Shown here piece after piece: positions 8,363 to 16,837 of a DNA stretch of 64,000 bases. This DNA comes from UBA6186 sp050012295. Lineage in GTDB: Bacteria; Pseudomonadota; Gammaproteobacteria; UBA6186; Azoamicaceae. The translations under genes were made by a program, and so were the position numbers. The stretch covers positions 1-64,000 of the forward strand of contig JBEKHL010000002.1 in assembly GCA_050012295.1 (NCBI GenBank), written 5' to 3'. The notes under the pieces are model-generated. The model searched no databases and was not told the origin of the DNA. It saw nothing but the letters and a program-made list of their open reading frames with translations. Position 1 is the first letter of the stretch. Every line of letters starts with the position of its first letter.

Positions 8363-8683
8363 ATGGTATTTATAGAATCATCGATTTTTACAAAATTAAT
8401 TGCAAACTATTTGGATGATATGCAATATAGTGAATTGCAAAAATATCTTATGAATGATCCTAATATTGGTGTCCTTATTCAAGGAACAGGAGGGCTACGT
8501 AAGATCAGATGGACATTAGGCAATAAAGGAAAACGGGGCGGAGCAAGAATTATATATTTCTGGAAAAAACCAGAAGAACAAATTTATCTAATAACTATTT
8601 ATGCTAAGAATGAGATAAAAGATCTATCAATAAAAGACAAAATTATGTTAAAGCAAATTATAGAGAAATGGCACCATGACTAA
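8363..8683 (+). CDS. higB: RelE/HigB-type mRNA interferase toxin
   Basis: A 106-residue small basic protein of the RelE/HigB2 superfamily. The core GTGGLRKIRWTLGNKGKRGG followed by ARIIYFWKKPEEQIYLITIYAKNEI is the conserved region of ribosome-dependent mRNA-cleaving toxins. The KDLSIKDKIMLKQIIEKW tail matches the family's C-terminal helix. The toxin gene precedes the antitoxin gene, the order typical of higBA, and overlaps it by 8 bp, indicating translational coupling. Length is normal for the family. Expression is probably controlled through the palindrome at 8316-8330. The symbol is given by family resemblance. Confidence 0.85.
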   Translation: MVFIESSIFTKLIANYLDDMQYSELQKYLMNDPNIGVLIQGTGGLRKIRWTLGNKGKRGGARIIYFWKKPEEQIYLITIYAKNEIKDLSIKDKIMLKQIIEKWHHD

Positions 8684-8990
8684 AAGAAACTTATTTAAAG
8701 AGATCAAACTTGGACTTAAAGAAATTAAAGCTCACCAAAAAGGTAAAATTACTTTACGTACTCATGTTTTTGAAAAACCAACACCTCTAAAATTGGACCC
8801 AAAATTAATTCGCAATACCAGAGAAAAACTTAACTTATCTAGAGCTGTATTTGCAATGCGATTAAGAGTTCAATTAAGAACACTGGAAAAATGGGAGCAA
8901 GGCAAAACTATGCCAAACGATCAGGCTATAGCACTTATATTAATGACTAGAAAATATCCTGATACATTAAATCGTTTGTCTAAAATTTAA
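8676..8990 (+). CDS. higA: HigA-type antitoxin with XRE helix-turn-helix
   Basis: A 104-residue antitoxin partner of the preceding toxin. The C-terminal half (about residues 45-95) holds a lambda-repressor-like HTH: IRNTREKLNLSRAVFAMRL then VQLRTLEKWEQGKTMPN. This is characteristic of HigA/NadS-type antitoxins, whose HTH binds the operon's own operator. The N-terminal 40 residues presumably contact the toxin. The start codon lies inside the end of the toxin gene. It is followed by about 140 bp of AT-rich DNA before the next gene. Confidence 0.85.
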   Translation: MTKRNLFKEIKLGLKEIKAHQKGKITLRTHVFEKPTPLKLDPKLIRNTREKLNLSRAVFAMRLRVQLRTLEKWEQGKTMPNDQAIALILMTRKYPDTLNRLSKI

Positions 8991-9129
8991 CTAAAAAAAT
9001 AACAACCTCTTTAAAAATTTAATTTTCCTCAAATACTTTTTCTAAAGAAGAGCTATCTAACATTTGTTCACCCCACTTTAATTGACTATTTGAACTATAT
9101 TTAAATAAAAAATAATAAAGGATTTACAT

Positions 9130-10296
9130 ATGGGCGACTTGCTACCTACTACATTATTAATGCAAATACTTTGTTATCCTTGGTTAGAGCTTAAATACGA
9201 ATTAAACGCACTATTTATTGAAAACAAACATATGATTAGAAGTGCGGTTAGAATTTGTAGCATAGCTTTAGCCACTTGTCTTGGCTTATATCTAGTAGTT
9301 AACAATCCTGCAGTTTTAGAGTTTTTTGCTGGGATTATTAAATCGTTAGAGTTCGTACCTGTTACCATGCAAACACAAGCCGCTACAGCTTTGGCTGTAC
9401 TAGCTGCCAGCAGTTTTGGAGCCTACACAAGTAAAGCTGGAGTAAGAAGTTTTTGCAAATGTAAATTTGGAGATCCAGACTTTTTTTTAACTAACAAACG
9501 AAAAGCTGAATTAGTACAAATATTCCAAGCCCAAGAAATCGAAATACCAGAAGATCTTATTCAGCATGTAGTAGATTTTTGCGTACATAATTTAAGAAAT
9601 TCACACCCTTCTTCCGAAATGGGCACCACCCCTAAAGATTGGGAACGAATATTAAATTCTTTAATTTACGATGCGGATTTAGATTTGTTTTTAGATCAAC
9701 AAGCAGCATTGCAAACTAAACACCAACGCATTTTAGATAAACAAGCAGCTATTCATGCTTATACCGCCAGCATTAGCTTCCAACATGAGCCAGAAATAGT
9801 CGACCAACCACCACTGCTTTTTACACAACAATCTAACACCACAAGATCTATTAGCGAGCCCCCACATAATTCAACACTTCCTACAATAATAGAAACTTGC
9901 CCAACCTTGCCACCAGAAAACGAAAAAACCCCTCTATTAATACCACAAAGAACAGGTGTAAATTCTAGACATTCAAGCACCTCAAGCGAAAATAAAACAC
10001 CCTATAGTTCCCCTGCAACTTTTAACAATTCAAGATCGTTTGGGAAATCTTCAGAATATTCTCTTAACAGAAGCACAGACAATATGACAACAGCTCAACA
10101 AACATTAGCTCACTTTAAACATGTCCACCAAAAAAAACATAAGTTTCACTCTTCCGTATCAGAAGATCAATTATTAGCTCAATGCTCTAGACATCTAGAA
10201 CATAGAGCATTTTGTACTAATAAATGTATTTTAAACACTCCTAGCATAGAAAGAATCTCTAAACAATTGCCATCACCAAGCTTTTACCAAATATAG
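9130..10296 (+). CDS. Paralogous membrane-hairpin protein A (unrecognised)
   Basis: A 388-residue protein with no recognised family, clearly paralogous to its downstream neighbour (only six differences in the first 38 residues). Two closely spaced hydrophobic segments lie at about residues 36-58 and 76-97, a bilobed hairpin like that of chlamydial Inc proteins and many vacuole-membrane effectors. A well-conserved helical region follows (GDPDFFLT to LDLFLDQQAAL, about 115-205). A Ser/Thr/Pro-rich, probably disordered region spans about 215-320. A conserved C-terminal module contains HFKHVHQKKH, CSRHLEHRAFCTNKC and paired Cys/His residues that could bind metal. AAAGGA precedes the ATG. Secretion into a host is inference. 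Confidence 0.7.
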   Translation: MGDLLPTTLLMQILCYPWLELKYELNALFIENKHMIRSAVRICSIALATCLGLYLVVNNPAVLEFFAGIIKSLEFVPVTMQTQAATALAVLAASSFGAYTSKAGVRSFCKCKFGDPDFFLTNKRKAELVQIFQAQEIEIPEDLIQHVVDFCVHNLRNSHPSSEMGTTPKDWERILNSLIYDADLDLFLDQQAALQTKHQRILDKQAAIHAYTASISFQHEPEIVDQPPLLFTQQSNTTRSISEPPHNSTLPTIIETCPTLPPENEKTPLLIPQRTGVNSRHSSTSSENKTPYSSPATFNNSRSFGKSSEYSLNRSTDNMTTAQQTLAHFKHVHQKKHKFHSSVSEDQLLAQCSRHLEHRAFCTNKCILNTPSIERISKQLPSPSFYQI

Positions 10297-10334
10297 CGCA
10301 ACAACAAACTCATAGCTTAATATGCGCTATATTT
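10289..10334 (+). repeat. 12-bp inverted repeat spanning the stop codon and the next gene's promoter region
   Basis: AAATATAGCGCA (10289-10300) and its exact reverse complement (10323-10334) flank 22 bp. The left arm includes the stop codon of the upstream paralog. The right arm is part of the block TGCGCTATATTTAAA, which recurs as TGCGCTATACTTAAA after the second paralog (11558-11572), so it may be a promoter element, a hairpin or both. No U-run follows. Confidence 0.5.
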
Positions 10335-10360
10335 AAATAAAATAATAAAGGATTTTCAAC

Positions 10361-11554
10361 ATGAGCGACTTGCTACCTACCACTATATTAATGCAAATAC
10401 TTTGTTATCCTTGGTTAGAGCTTAAATATGAATTAAATACTTTATTTATTGAAAACCGACATACTGTTAGAAGTACCATTAGAATTTTTAGTATTGTCTT
10501 GGCCACCTGTGTAGGCTTATATATAGTTCTTAATAATCCTACCGTATTAACATTTTTTACTAAAATTATTAAAGCATTAGAGTTTGTTCCCGTTATACTG
10601 CAAACCAAAGCTGCAGTTGCACTGTCGGTATTGGCTTCTAGTAGTTTCGGCGCCTACGCCAGTAAAGCTGTAGTCAGAAGTTTTTGTAAATTTAGATTTG
10701 GAGATCCAGACTTTTTTTTGACTAAACAAAGAAGAGCTGAATTAATACAAATATTTAAATCTCAAGAAATTGACATAGAAGAAGCTCTTATTCAACATGT
10801 AGTAGATTTTTGCGTAGCCAACTTAAGAGAGCCACAGGCATCATCAGAATTTGGCGCAACCCCAAAAGATTGGGAGAGAATATTAAATTCTTTAATTTAT
10901 GACGCAGATCTAGATCTGTTTTTAGATCAACAAGCAGCATTACAAGCTAAACATAAACTTCTTTTAAATAAACAAGCAGCGCTTCATGACTATAAAAAAG
11001 CTACTGCTAGTTTTTCCTATACTCAACCTACAGAATATGTACAAAATACCGAACTATTAAGTTTTTCATCAGCTAATGCTAACAGACAACCTGTTCCCCA
11101 CACAGAAATTAACCCAGTATTAGAGACTTCACTACAAGCCTTACAACTAGAAGATGAACGCACTCCATTATTATGCCCAAAACAAACCAGAACTAATTCA
11201 GAAACTAGAGCCTTTTCAGAAGCTAATAGACGTTCTTCCAACTATTTATCGACCACTAATCCTGCAAAAGATAATATACTTGCCCAAAAAGTATTAGCTC
11301 AATTTAAACATGTACACCATAAAAAGACTAACCCTCAAACTCATTTGTCAGAGGAACAATTACTACACCAATGCTCTAGACATCTAGAACATAAAGCACT
11401 GTGTACTTCCAAATGCATTTTAGATAATCATACTATAGGTAATATCACCAGAAGAATATCAGATTCTTCTACACCATCCTCAAATTTTTCTCAAGGCTTA
11501 ACCAACCAAGAACCACCGCCAAAGGCGTGTTTAGCAAAAATTCCAACCCCATAA
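10361..11554 (+). CDS. Paralogous membrane-hairpin protein B (unrecognised)
   Basis: A 397-residue paralog of the preceding gene with the same layout. It has an N-terminal SDLLPTTILMQILCYPWLEL, two hydrophobic segments (about 36-58 and 76-97), a conserved helical region to about residue 210, a variable Ser/Thr/Pro-rich linker, and the C-terminal module HFKHVH-like QFKHVHHKK plus CSRHLEHKALCTSKC. Conservation is concentrated at the two ends, while the linker has diverged, which suggests selection on the membrane hairpin and the Cys/His module. The upstream leader (CTATATTTAAATAAAA through AAAGGATTT) is also shared with gene A, so the duplication included the 5' region. Function is unknown. Confidence 0.7.
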   Translation: MSDLLPTTILMQILCYPWLELKYELNTLFIENRHTVRSTIRIFSIVLATCVGLYIVLNNPTVLTFFTKIIKALEFVPVILQTKAAVALSVLASSSFGAYASKAVVRSFCKFRFGDPDFFLTKQRRAELIQIFKSQEIDIEEALIQHVVDFCVANLREPQASSEFGATPKDWERILNSLIYDADLDLFLDQQAALQAKHKLLLNKQAALHDYKKATASFSYTQPTEYVQNTELLSFSSANANRQPVPHTEINPVLETSLQALQLEDERTPLLCPKQTRTNSETRAFSEANRRSSNYLSTTNPAKDNILAQKVLAQFKHVHHKKTNPQTHLSEEQLLHQCSRHLEHKALCTSKCILDNHTIGNITRRISDSSTPSSNFSQGLTNQEPPPKACLAKIPTP

Positions 11555-11625
11555 AATTGCGCTATACTTAAAAACACCAGACCTAAAATGAATAATAACA
11601 CAATAAAATAAGGGGAATTTGACTT

Positions 11626-11838
11626 ATGCTTAAAGTTGCTAAAAACCATTCTGCTGAAACAACACAAGATCAACAACGTCACGATGAACTTCTTTTTTTA
11701 CACAAAGAATATTTAAAACGTGAAGAAGAACGTTTAAAAAGTAAAAGAAAAGAAGTTGAACGATGTATGTTTGATTTTGCAAGCTTTCAACAAAGAAAGC
11801 CACAAACAGATCAAAAAACTCCTAAAAATTATTGTTAG
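11626..11838 (+). CDS. Small charged coiled-coil protein
   Basis: A 70-residue protein downstream of the paralog pair, with a strong AAGGGG ribosome site ten bases before its ATG. The middle (about residues 18-50) is a highly charged helix (HDELLFLHKEYLKREEERLK) and the C-terminus is basic and short. It shares no obvious sequence with the paralogs, but it has the same orientation and its leader follows the TGCGCTATACTTAAA block. It ends one base before the stop of topA on the other strand. Function unknown. Confidence 0.55.
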   Translation: MLKVAKNHSAETTQDQQRHDELLFLHKEYLKREEERLKSKRKEVERCMFDFASFQQRKPQTDQKTPKNYC

Positions 11839-11839
11839 T

Positions 11840-14137
11840 TCAAACCTGTTCTATAAAACCACATTTAGGCTGAGGGCACAGTTTTTCTGTTCCTTTCTTT
11901 TTGGTGGTTTTTATCATTAAAATTGGCCAATTACATTTTGGACATGTTTCTTTGGTTGGTTCGTTCCTTACTGCATATTTACATTCAGGGTAACAACTAC
12001 AGGCATAAAAGAATGTTCCATACCGCGATTTACGTTTAATAAAATGACCTTTTTTACAGTTAGGACATTCTATGTTAATAATTTCCGGTTTGTTTAAGGA
12101 TTCTATATGCTTACATTCTGGGTAACCACTACACCCGATAAATTTACCATAACGACCAGTTTTAATTATTAATGCTTTACCACATGTAGGGCAAGCTCTA
12201 TCAGAAATTACTTCAGGTTGAATACTATTTCCAGAATTATCTACACTTCTAGTATAATCACAATCTGGAAAGCCAGTACAACCTATAAACTTTCCAACTT
12301 TACCTAGCCTACAGGATAACGGTTTACCACACTTAGGACACACTTCTTCTAATTGTTCTTGAGTTACATCACTACGCTTAACAGCACCTTCAACATTTTT
12401 AATTAAATTAATAAATGGTTGCCAAAAATCTTGTAATACCGGCACCCAATTTCTTTCTCCTCTAGCAATTGCATCTAATTGATCTTCTAATTTTGCAGTA
12501 AAATCATAGTCAACATATTGTTGAAAATAATTAGTTAAAAATTTATTAACAACAGTACCAACGTCTGTAGGTTTAAATCTAGATGCCTCTAAAAAAGCAT
12601 ATTTTCGCTGTTGCAACGTGGAAATAATGGCAGCATACGTAGAAGGCCTACCAATACCGTATTCTTCTAAAGCTTTAACCAGTGTTGCTTCAGAATAACG
12701 TGGTGGTGGTTCAGTAAAATGCTGTTCAGTACGAATAGCTTGTATAGGCAGTTCTTCTCCTTTAACTAAATTTGGTAAATGCTTCTCCATACTAAGCGTA
12801 CTATCATCTTCAAATTTATTAGCTATATTATCTTCACTAACGCTTTCATTATACACCTGCATAAAACCAAGATCAGAAATTACCGATCCATTGACTCGAA
12901 AAATATTTCCAGGCCCACATTCTAAATCTACAGCTACTTGATCAATGGTTGCTTGTTTCATCTGGCAAGCTATAGTACGCTGCCATATTAAATTATATAG
13001 CTTATATTGTTCTGTAGTTAAATGTTGTTTTATGGTAGATGGAATTTGATCGGCCATAGTTGGTCGTATTGCCTCATGTGCTTCCTGAGCATTTTTAGAT
13101 TTGGTTTTAAATATTCTTGTTTCTTCAGAAACAGCAATTGCACCATACCTTTCTTTAATAACATTACGAATTTCTTGTACTGCTTCTGCTGCTAAATGCA
13201 CCGAATCGGTACGCATATAAGTAATTAAGCCTATGGCTCCTTCACCTATATCTATACCTTCATACAATTGTTGAGCAACCTGCATGGTACGCCTTGCTGT
13301 AAAACCTAATTTCCTTATTGCTTCTTGTTGTAATGTTGAAGTAATAAACGGTGCCGCAGGATTTCTTTTACGTTGAGTTTTGTTGATCTTTACCACTAAC
13401 AATTTACCATCGGCAATGTTAAGCAAGTGTTGCTGTGTTTTTTCAGCTTGCTCTTTATTAGTAATAGAAAATTGCTGTAATTTTTCTCCTTGATACTCTA
13501 TTAGTCTACCTAAAAACGTATTGTTTTGCTTTTTTAAATCCGCTTCTATGCTCCAATATTCTTGAGATTTAAACTTCTCAATTTCTTGCTCTCGTTCAAC
13601 TATCATCCTTAATGCAGGACTTTGTACTCTACCCGCAGACAACCCTCTCTGAACTTTTTTCCATAACAATGGCGATAAATTAAATCCGACTAAATAATCT
13701 AATGCCCTACGTGCTTGTTGTGCATTTACTAAATCTAAATTAATTTCTTTCAAATTAGTTAACGCTTCTTTAATTCCTGTTTTGGTTATTTCATTAGAAG
13801 TTATCCTATAAACTGGTTTGTTTTTAAGTAACTTTTTTTCCTGAAGAATCTCATATAAATGCCACGCAATTGCTTCCCCCTCACGATCAGGATCAGTTGC
13901 TAAATATAATGCATCTGCATGCTTAATAGCTTTACAAATAGCATCCACATGCTTTTGATTTTTTTCTATAATTTGATAATTCATTAAAAAATTATCTTCC
14001 GGCACAACCGCACCAACTTTTGGAATTAAATCTCTAACATGACCAAATGACGCCAAAATTTCAAAATTTTTATCTAAATATTTACTAAAAGTTTTTGTTT
14101 TTGTAGGCGACTCTACAATAACAAGATTTTTTCCCAT
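11840..14137 (-). CDS. topA: DNA topoisomerase I
   Basis: A 765-residue type IA topoisomerase that relaxes negative supercoils through a transient 5'-phosphotyrosine break. The N-terminal Toprim domain starts NLVIVESPTKTKTFSKYL and includes DPDREGEAIAW. The catalytic tyrosine is in ITYMRTDS (about residue 320). The C-terminus carries four tetracysteine zinc ribbons, beginning at CPKCGKPL, CPTCGKAL, CPNCKKGH and CPKCNWPI. Length is slightly below that of the 865-residue E. coli enzyme. It is followed on the same strand by no gene and is preceded, 3 bp away, by dprA, a conserved gammaproteobacterial neighbourhood. Confidence 0.98.
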   Translation of the reverse strand: MGKNLVIVESPTKTKTFSKYLDKNFEILASFGHVRDLIPKVGAVVPEDNFLMNYQIIEKNQKHVDAICKAIKHADALYLATDPDREGEAIAWHLYEILQEKKLLKNKPVYRITSNEITKTGIKEALTNLKEINLDLVNAQQARRALDYLVGFNLSPLLWKKVQRGLSAGRVQSPALRMIVEREQEIEKFKSQEYWSIEADLKKQNNTFLGRLIEYQGEKLQQFSITNKEQAEKTQQHLLNIADGKLLVVKINKTQRKRNPAAPFITSTLQQEAIRKLGFTARRTMQVAQQLYEGIDIGEGAIGLITYMRTDSVHLAAEAVQEIRNVIKERYGAIAVSEETRIFKTKSKNAQEAHEAIRPTMADQIPSTIKQHLTTEQYKLYNLIWQRTIACQMKQATIDQVAVDLECGPGNIFRVNGSVISDLGFMQVYNESVSEDNIANKFEDDSTLSMEKHLPNLVKGEELPIQAIRTEQHFTEPPPRYSEATLVKALEEYGIGRPSTYAAIISTLQQRKYAFLEASRFKPTDVGTVVNKFLTNYFQQYVDYDFTAKLEDQLDAIARGERNWVPVLQDFWQPFINLIKNVEGAVKRSDVTQEQLEEVCPKCGKPLSCRLGKVGKFIGCTGFPDCDYTRSVDNSGNSIQPEVISDRACPTCGKALIIKTGRYGKFIGCSGYPECKHIESLNKPEIINIECPNCKKGHFIKRKSRYGTFFYACSCYPECKYAVRNEPTKETCPKCNWPILMIKTTKKKGTEKLCPQPKCGFIEQV

Positions 14138-14140
14138 TAA

Positions 14141-15208
14141 CTATATCTCCAATAATAATCTAGTATATCCACCAGGCACTGAAACAATATACCCATTTAA
14201 TTCCAAATTAACCAATACAGCGTTTACTGTACTGGGAATTAAGCCACTACGATTGATAATAAGATCTGTAGTGGTCGTTTCATAGGATATACTATCCAAA
14301 ATTTTAGTCTGTAAACCATCTAAATTTTCTTTAGGTCTTATATAATTTAGCTTGTCTGATTTATTTTGTAAATTTATAGTAGCATTTGTAAACCCAAGTT
14401 CTTCTATTACCTCAGAAACATTCTCTACCAGTTTAGCCCCTTGTTTTATCAACTGATGGCAACCCTTAACATTGTTATTATAAATAGATCCCGGTACTGC
14501 AAATACTTCTCTGCCCTGTTCTAAAGCATGATTAACCGTTATTAAAGAACCGCTTTTGATGGAAGCCTCGATAACCACAACTCCCAAAGCTAACCCACTA
14601 ATAATTCTGTTTCTTCTAGGGAAGTTCCCTGGGATTGGTTGTGTTCCTATAGGGAATTCAGAAATTAAAGCCCCATTATCTATAATTTTATTTGCCAATT
14701 TATAATGTTCTCTAGGGTAAATCAAATCTAATCCATGAGCTAATACTGCAATAGTAGCTCCCTTGGATAAAGCACCTTTATGACTAGCTGCGTCTATACC
14801 TGTTGCTAAACCACTAGTTACCGCTATATGGTAGCTAGCAAATTCAGCAGCAAACTTAAAGGCAGTTTGTTCACCAACAGTGCTTGCGCAACGACTCCCC
14901 ACCATTGCGATTTGTGGTTTATCTAATAGATGTCTATTTCCTTTAATGAATAATACTGGCGGTGGAGCATGAATAGTACGCAACAACTTTGGGTAATCAT
15001 TATCGCACAATAATACAACATGACAATTATTTTGCTCTGCCCAAGCTAAATCTTGCTTAATTAAATGCTTACTATTATGCAAGGTATCTCTAGCAACTTG
15101 TGGTAAAGTTTCTAAAAATGGATCTGTTTGCAAAAAATTTTTAAATTTTATTGGCCCAATATCTACAGTTCTTAGCAATGCTAACCAATTTATTAAATTT
15201 CTTTGCAT
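14141..15208 (-). CDS. dprA: DNA processing protein DprA (Smf)
   Basis: A 355-residue DprA. It loads RecA on incoming single-stranded DNA during natural transformation. The Rossmann-like core carries MVGSRCASTVGEQTA, SGLATGIDAASHKGAL and FPRRNRIISGLA. A C-terminal winged-helix region (about 285-350) is present, as in many proteobacterial DprA proteins. It sits directly upstream of topA and 9 bp downstream of the LysM-family gene, forming a likely three-gene operon. With comM and the pilin genes elsewhere in the window it hints at competence, though DprA is also kept in non-competent bacteria. Confidence 0.96.
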   Translation of the reverse strand: MQRNLINWLALLRTVDIGPIKFKNFLQTDPFLETLPQVARDTLHNSKHLIKQDLAWAEQNNCHVVLLCDNDYPKLLRTIHAPPPVLFIKGNRHLLDKPQIAMVGSRCASTVGEQTAFKFAAEFASYHIAVTSGLATGIDAASHKGALSKGATIAVLAHGLDLIYPREHYKLANKIIDNGALISEFPIGTQPIPGNFPRRNRIISGLALGVVVIEASIKSGSLITVNHALEQGREVFAVPGSIYNNNVKGCHQLIKQGAKLVENVSEVIEELGFTNATINLQNKSDKLNYIRPKENLDGLQTKILDSISYETTTTDLIINRSGLIPSTVNAVLVNLELNGYIVSVPGGYTRLLLEI

Positions 15209-15217
15209 GGAAAAAAA

Positions 15218-16195
15218 TTACTCTACTTGATCCAAAATTTTTATATCTGCAGTGCTTGTTAAAACCAAACCCAAACTCAATTTATTAAAAACATCATAAA
15301 TAACAATCTCTCCTTTTGGATCGTCCAATGTGATATCATATTTTTTATCTACACGATAAGGATCATTTAAAACTAAATTTGCATCTTTTATTTTTAATAG
15401 TTGACCAACTTTGGCGCCATCCCTTGCTCCAACATTTAATACTACTACGTTACTAGCAGCCCCCCTACCAAGCCCCGGAATGACTGACAAAACATATCCT
15501 GGGGTTTTTTTAGGAGAGACAACTGCCTGTATTTTTTCTGACAAATTTAGACTCCTGCTAGGCATAACTATCGTTCCAGGTTTAATTTCTTGTGTTGCTG
15601 ATTCGATCTTTAACAAACTAAGCTCTTCTCTCTTAACTAATTTGCCTTTACCGATTATTCGCATCTCTGAACCAAGATACTCCTTAGTTGTTGGATGATA
15701 ATAAGGAATCTTGTCCCCAACAAACACATATTTAGCAAAAAGATCTTTCTCTAACCCGGTTACAAAAACAAGATCCTTTTGCCCTGCTAATTTACGTGAT
15801 TTTTGTAATAACCCAACCACATATCTACTATCATGCTCAACAACATGACGTTTTTTTTTATTAGTCAGCAAGTTTTTTAAACCCTGTACTAAATTGCCTT
15901 TTTGCCAATACTCACTTTCTACTATTAATTTTCCATCTGTAATATAAGGTTTTTTAATGCTTGCTTTTGATTTTTTGTTTTGTAAAGCAGGAACTTCAAC
16001 AATTACAACACTCTCTAAGTACGGCATCAAATATTCTAGTTGAATCTCATACTTTATTGGAGATAAGGAAGATCGTAAAATCCGTGGCTTTAAAACCTCC
16101 TCTTGAATTGTTTGATCATCGTTTCCTGTCCCATAAACTAGCTTAGCTGACAAAACAACTAAGCTTATACAAAAAACCTTAATTATATTTTTCAT
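15218..16195 (-). CDS. Periplasmic LysM-family protein lacking an evident LysM domain
   Basis: A protein of about 325 residues encoded upstream of dprA, in the position of the LysM-domain protein that faces def-fmt in many gammaproteobacteria. The start at 16195 is chosen because MKNIIKVFCISLVVLSAKLVYG is a clear signal peptide preceded by GGGA. The longer in-frame extension (to 16252) would bury it. The C-terminal half (GSEMRIIGKGKLVKRE, SVIPGLGRGAASNVVVLNVG, GAKVGQLLKI) matches the family. The N-terminal region, where GDTLWDIA-like LysM sequence is expected, shows no such motif. Role: probably cell-wall associated, otherwise unknown. Confidence 0.7.
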   Translation of the reverse strand: MKNIIKVFCISLVVLSAKLVYGTGNDDQTIQEEVLKPRILRSSLSPIKYEIQLEYLMPYLESVVIVEVPALQNKKSKASIKKPYITDGKLIVESEYWQKGNLVQGLKNLLTNKKKRHVVEHDSRYVVGLLQKSRKLAGQKDLVFVTGLEKDLFAKYVFVGDKIPYYHPTTKEYLGSEMRIIGKGKLVKREELSLLKIESATQEIKPGTIVMPSRSLNLSEKIQAVVSPKKTPGYVLSVIPGLGRGAASNVVVLNVGARDGAKVGQLLKIKDANLVLNDPYRVDKKYDITLDDPKGEIVIYDVFNKLSLGLVLTSTADIKILDQVE

Positions 16196-16317
16196 ATTTT
16201 CCCAACTATCCCTAAATAAAATAACCATTCCCCAAAATAAATTAATTACCATATTTATTTTAATTAGAGTATAGTATTATTAATTAGTTTTTATACCAAT
16301 AATTGTTTTAATTAAAT

Positions 16318-16830
16318 ATGGCTTTATTACATATTTTACAATATCCAGATCAAAGATTAAAAAAAATAGCTGATCCAATTTCATTGCAAGAAATTACTAG
16401 CAAAAAAATTAAAACTATTATTGCCAACATGTTTGAAACCATGTATCAAGCAAAAGGTATAGGATTAGCCGCAACTCAAGTAGACATCCATCTACAAATT
16501 ATTACCATAGATATTTCCGAACAAAGCAACCGCCCTATTTGTTTAATCAATCCTCAAATAACTTCTAATAATGGTTCAGTTAGTTCTGAAGAAGGTTGTT
16601 TATCGTTTCCTGGGATATATACTAAAATACCCCGCTATTATAATATTACCGTTGAATATCTAGATCCTTTAGGTAATCACCAAATTTTAAACACTACAGA
16701 TTTGTTGAGTATTTGTATCCAACATGAAATTGACCATTTGCATGGTTTAACTTTTTTTGATCATCTTTCTTTATTAAAAAAACATATGCTAGAAAAAAAA
16801 TTAAACAAACTTAGAAAACATAATTTATAA
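16318..16830 (+). CDS. def: Peptide deformylase
   Basis: A 170-residue metalloenzyme that removes the formyl group from nascent N-terminal formyl-methionine. All three family motifs are present: GIGLAATQV, EEGCLS (metal-binding Cys) and QHEIDHLHG (two His ligands and catalytic Glu). Length is normal. It lies 7 bp upstream of fmt, the usual def-fmt operon, and is divergent from the LysM-family/dprA/topA unit. The ATG has no good ribosome site, in a very AT-rich leader. Confidence 0.98.
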   Translation: MALLHILQYPDQRLKKIADPISLQEITSKKIKTIIANMFETMYQAKGIGLAATQVDIHLQIITIDISEQSNRPICLINPQITSNNGSVSSEEGCLSFPGIYTKIPRYYNITVEYLDPLGNHQILNTTDLLSICIQHEIDHLHGLTFFDHLSLLKKHMLEKKLNKLRKHNL

Positions 16831-16837
16831 TTCTAAA

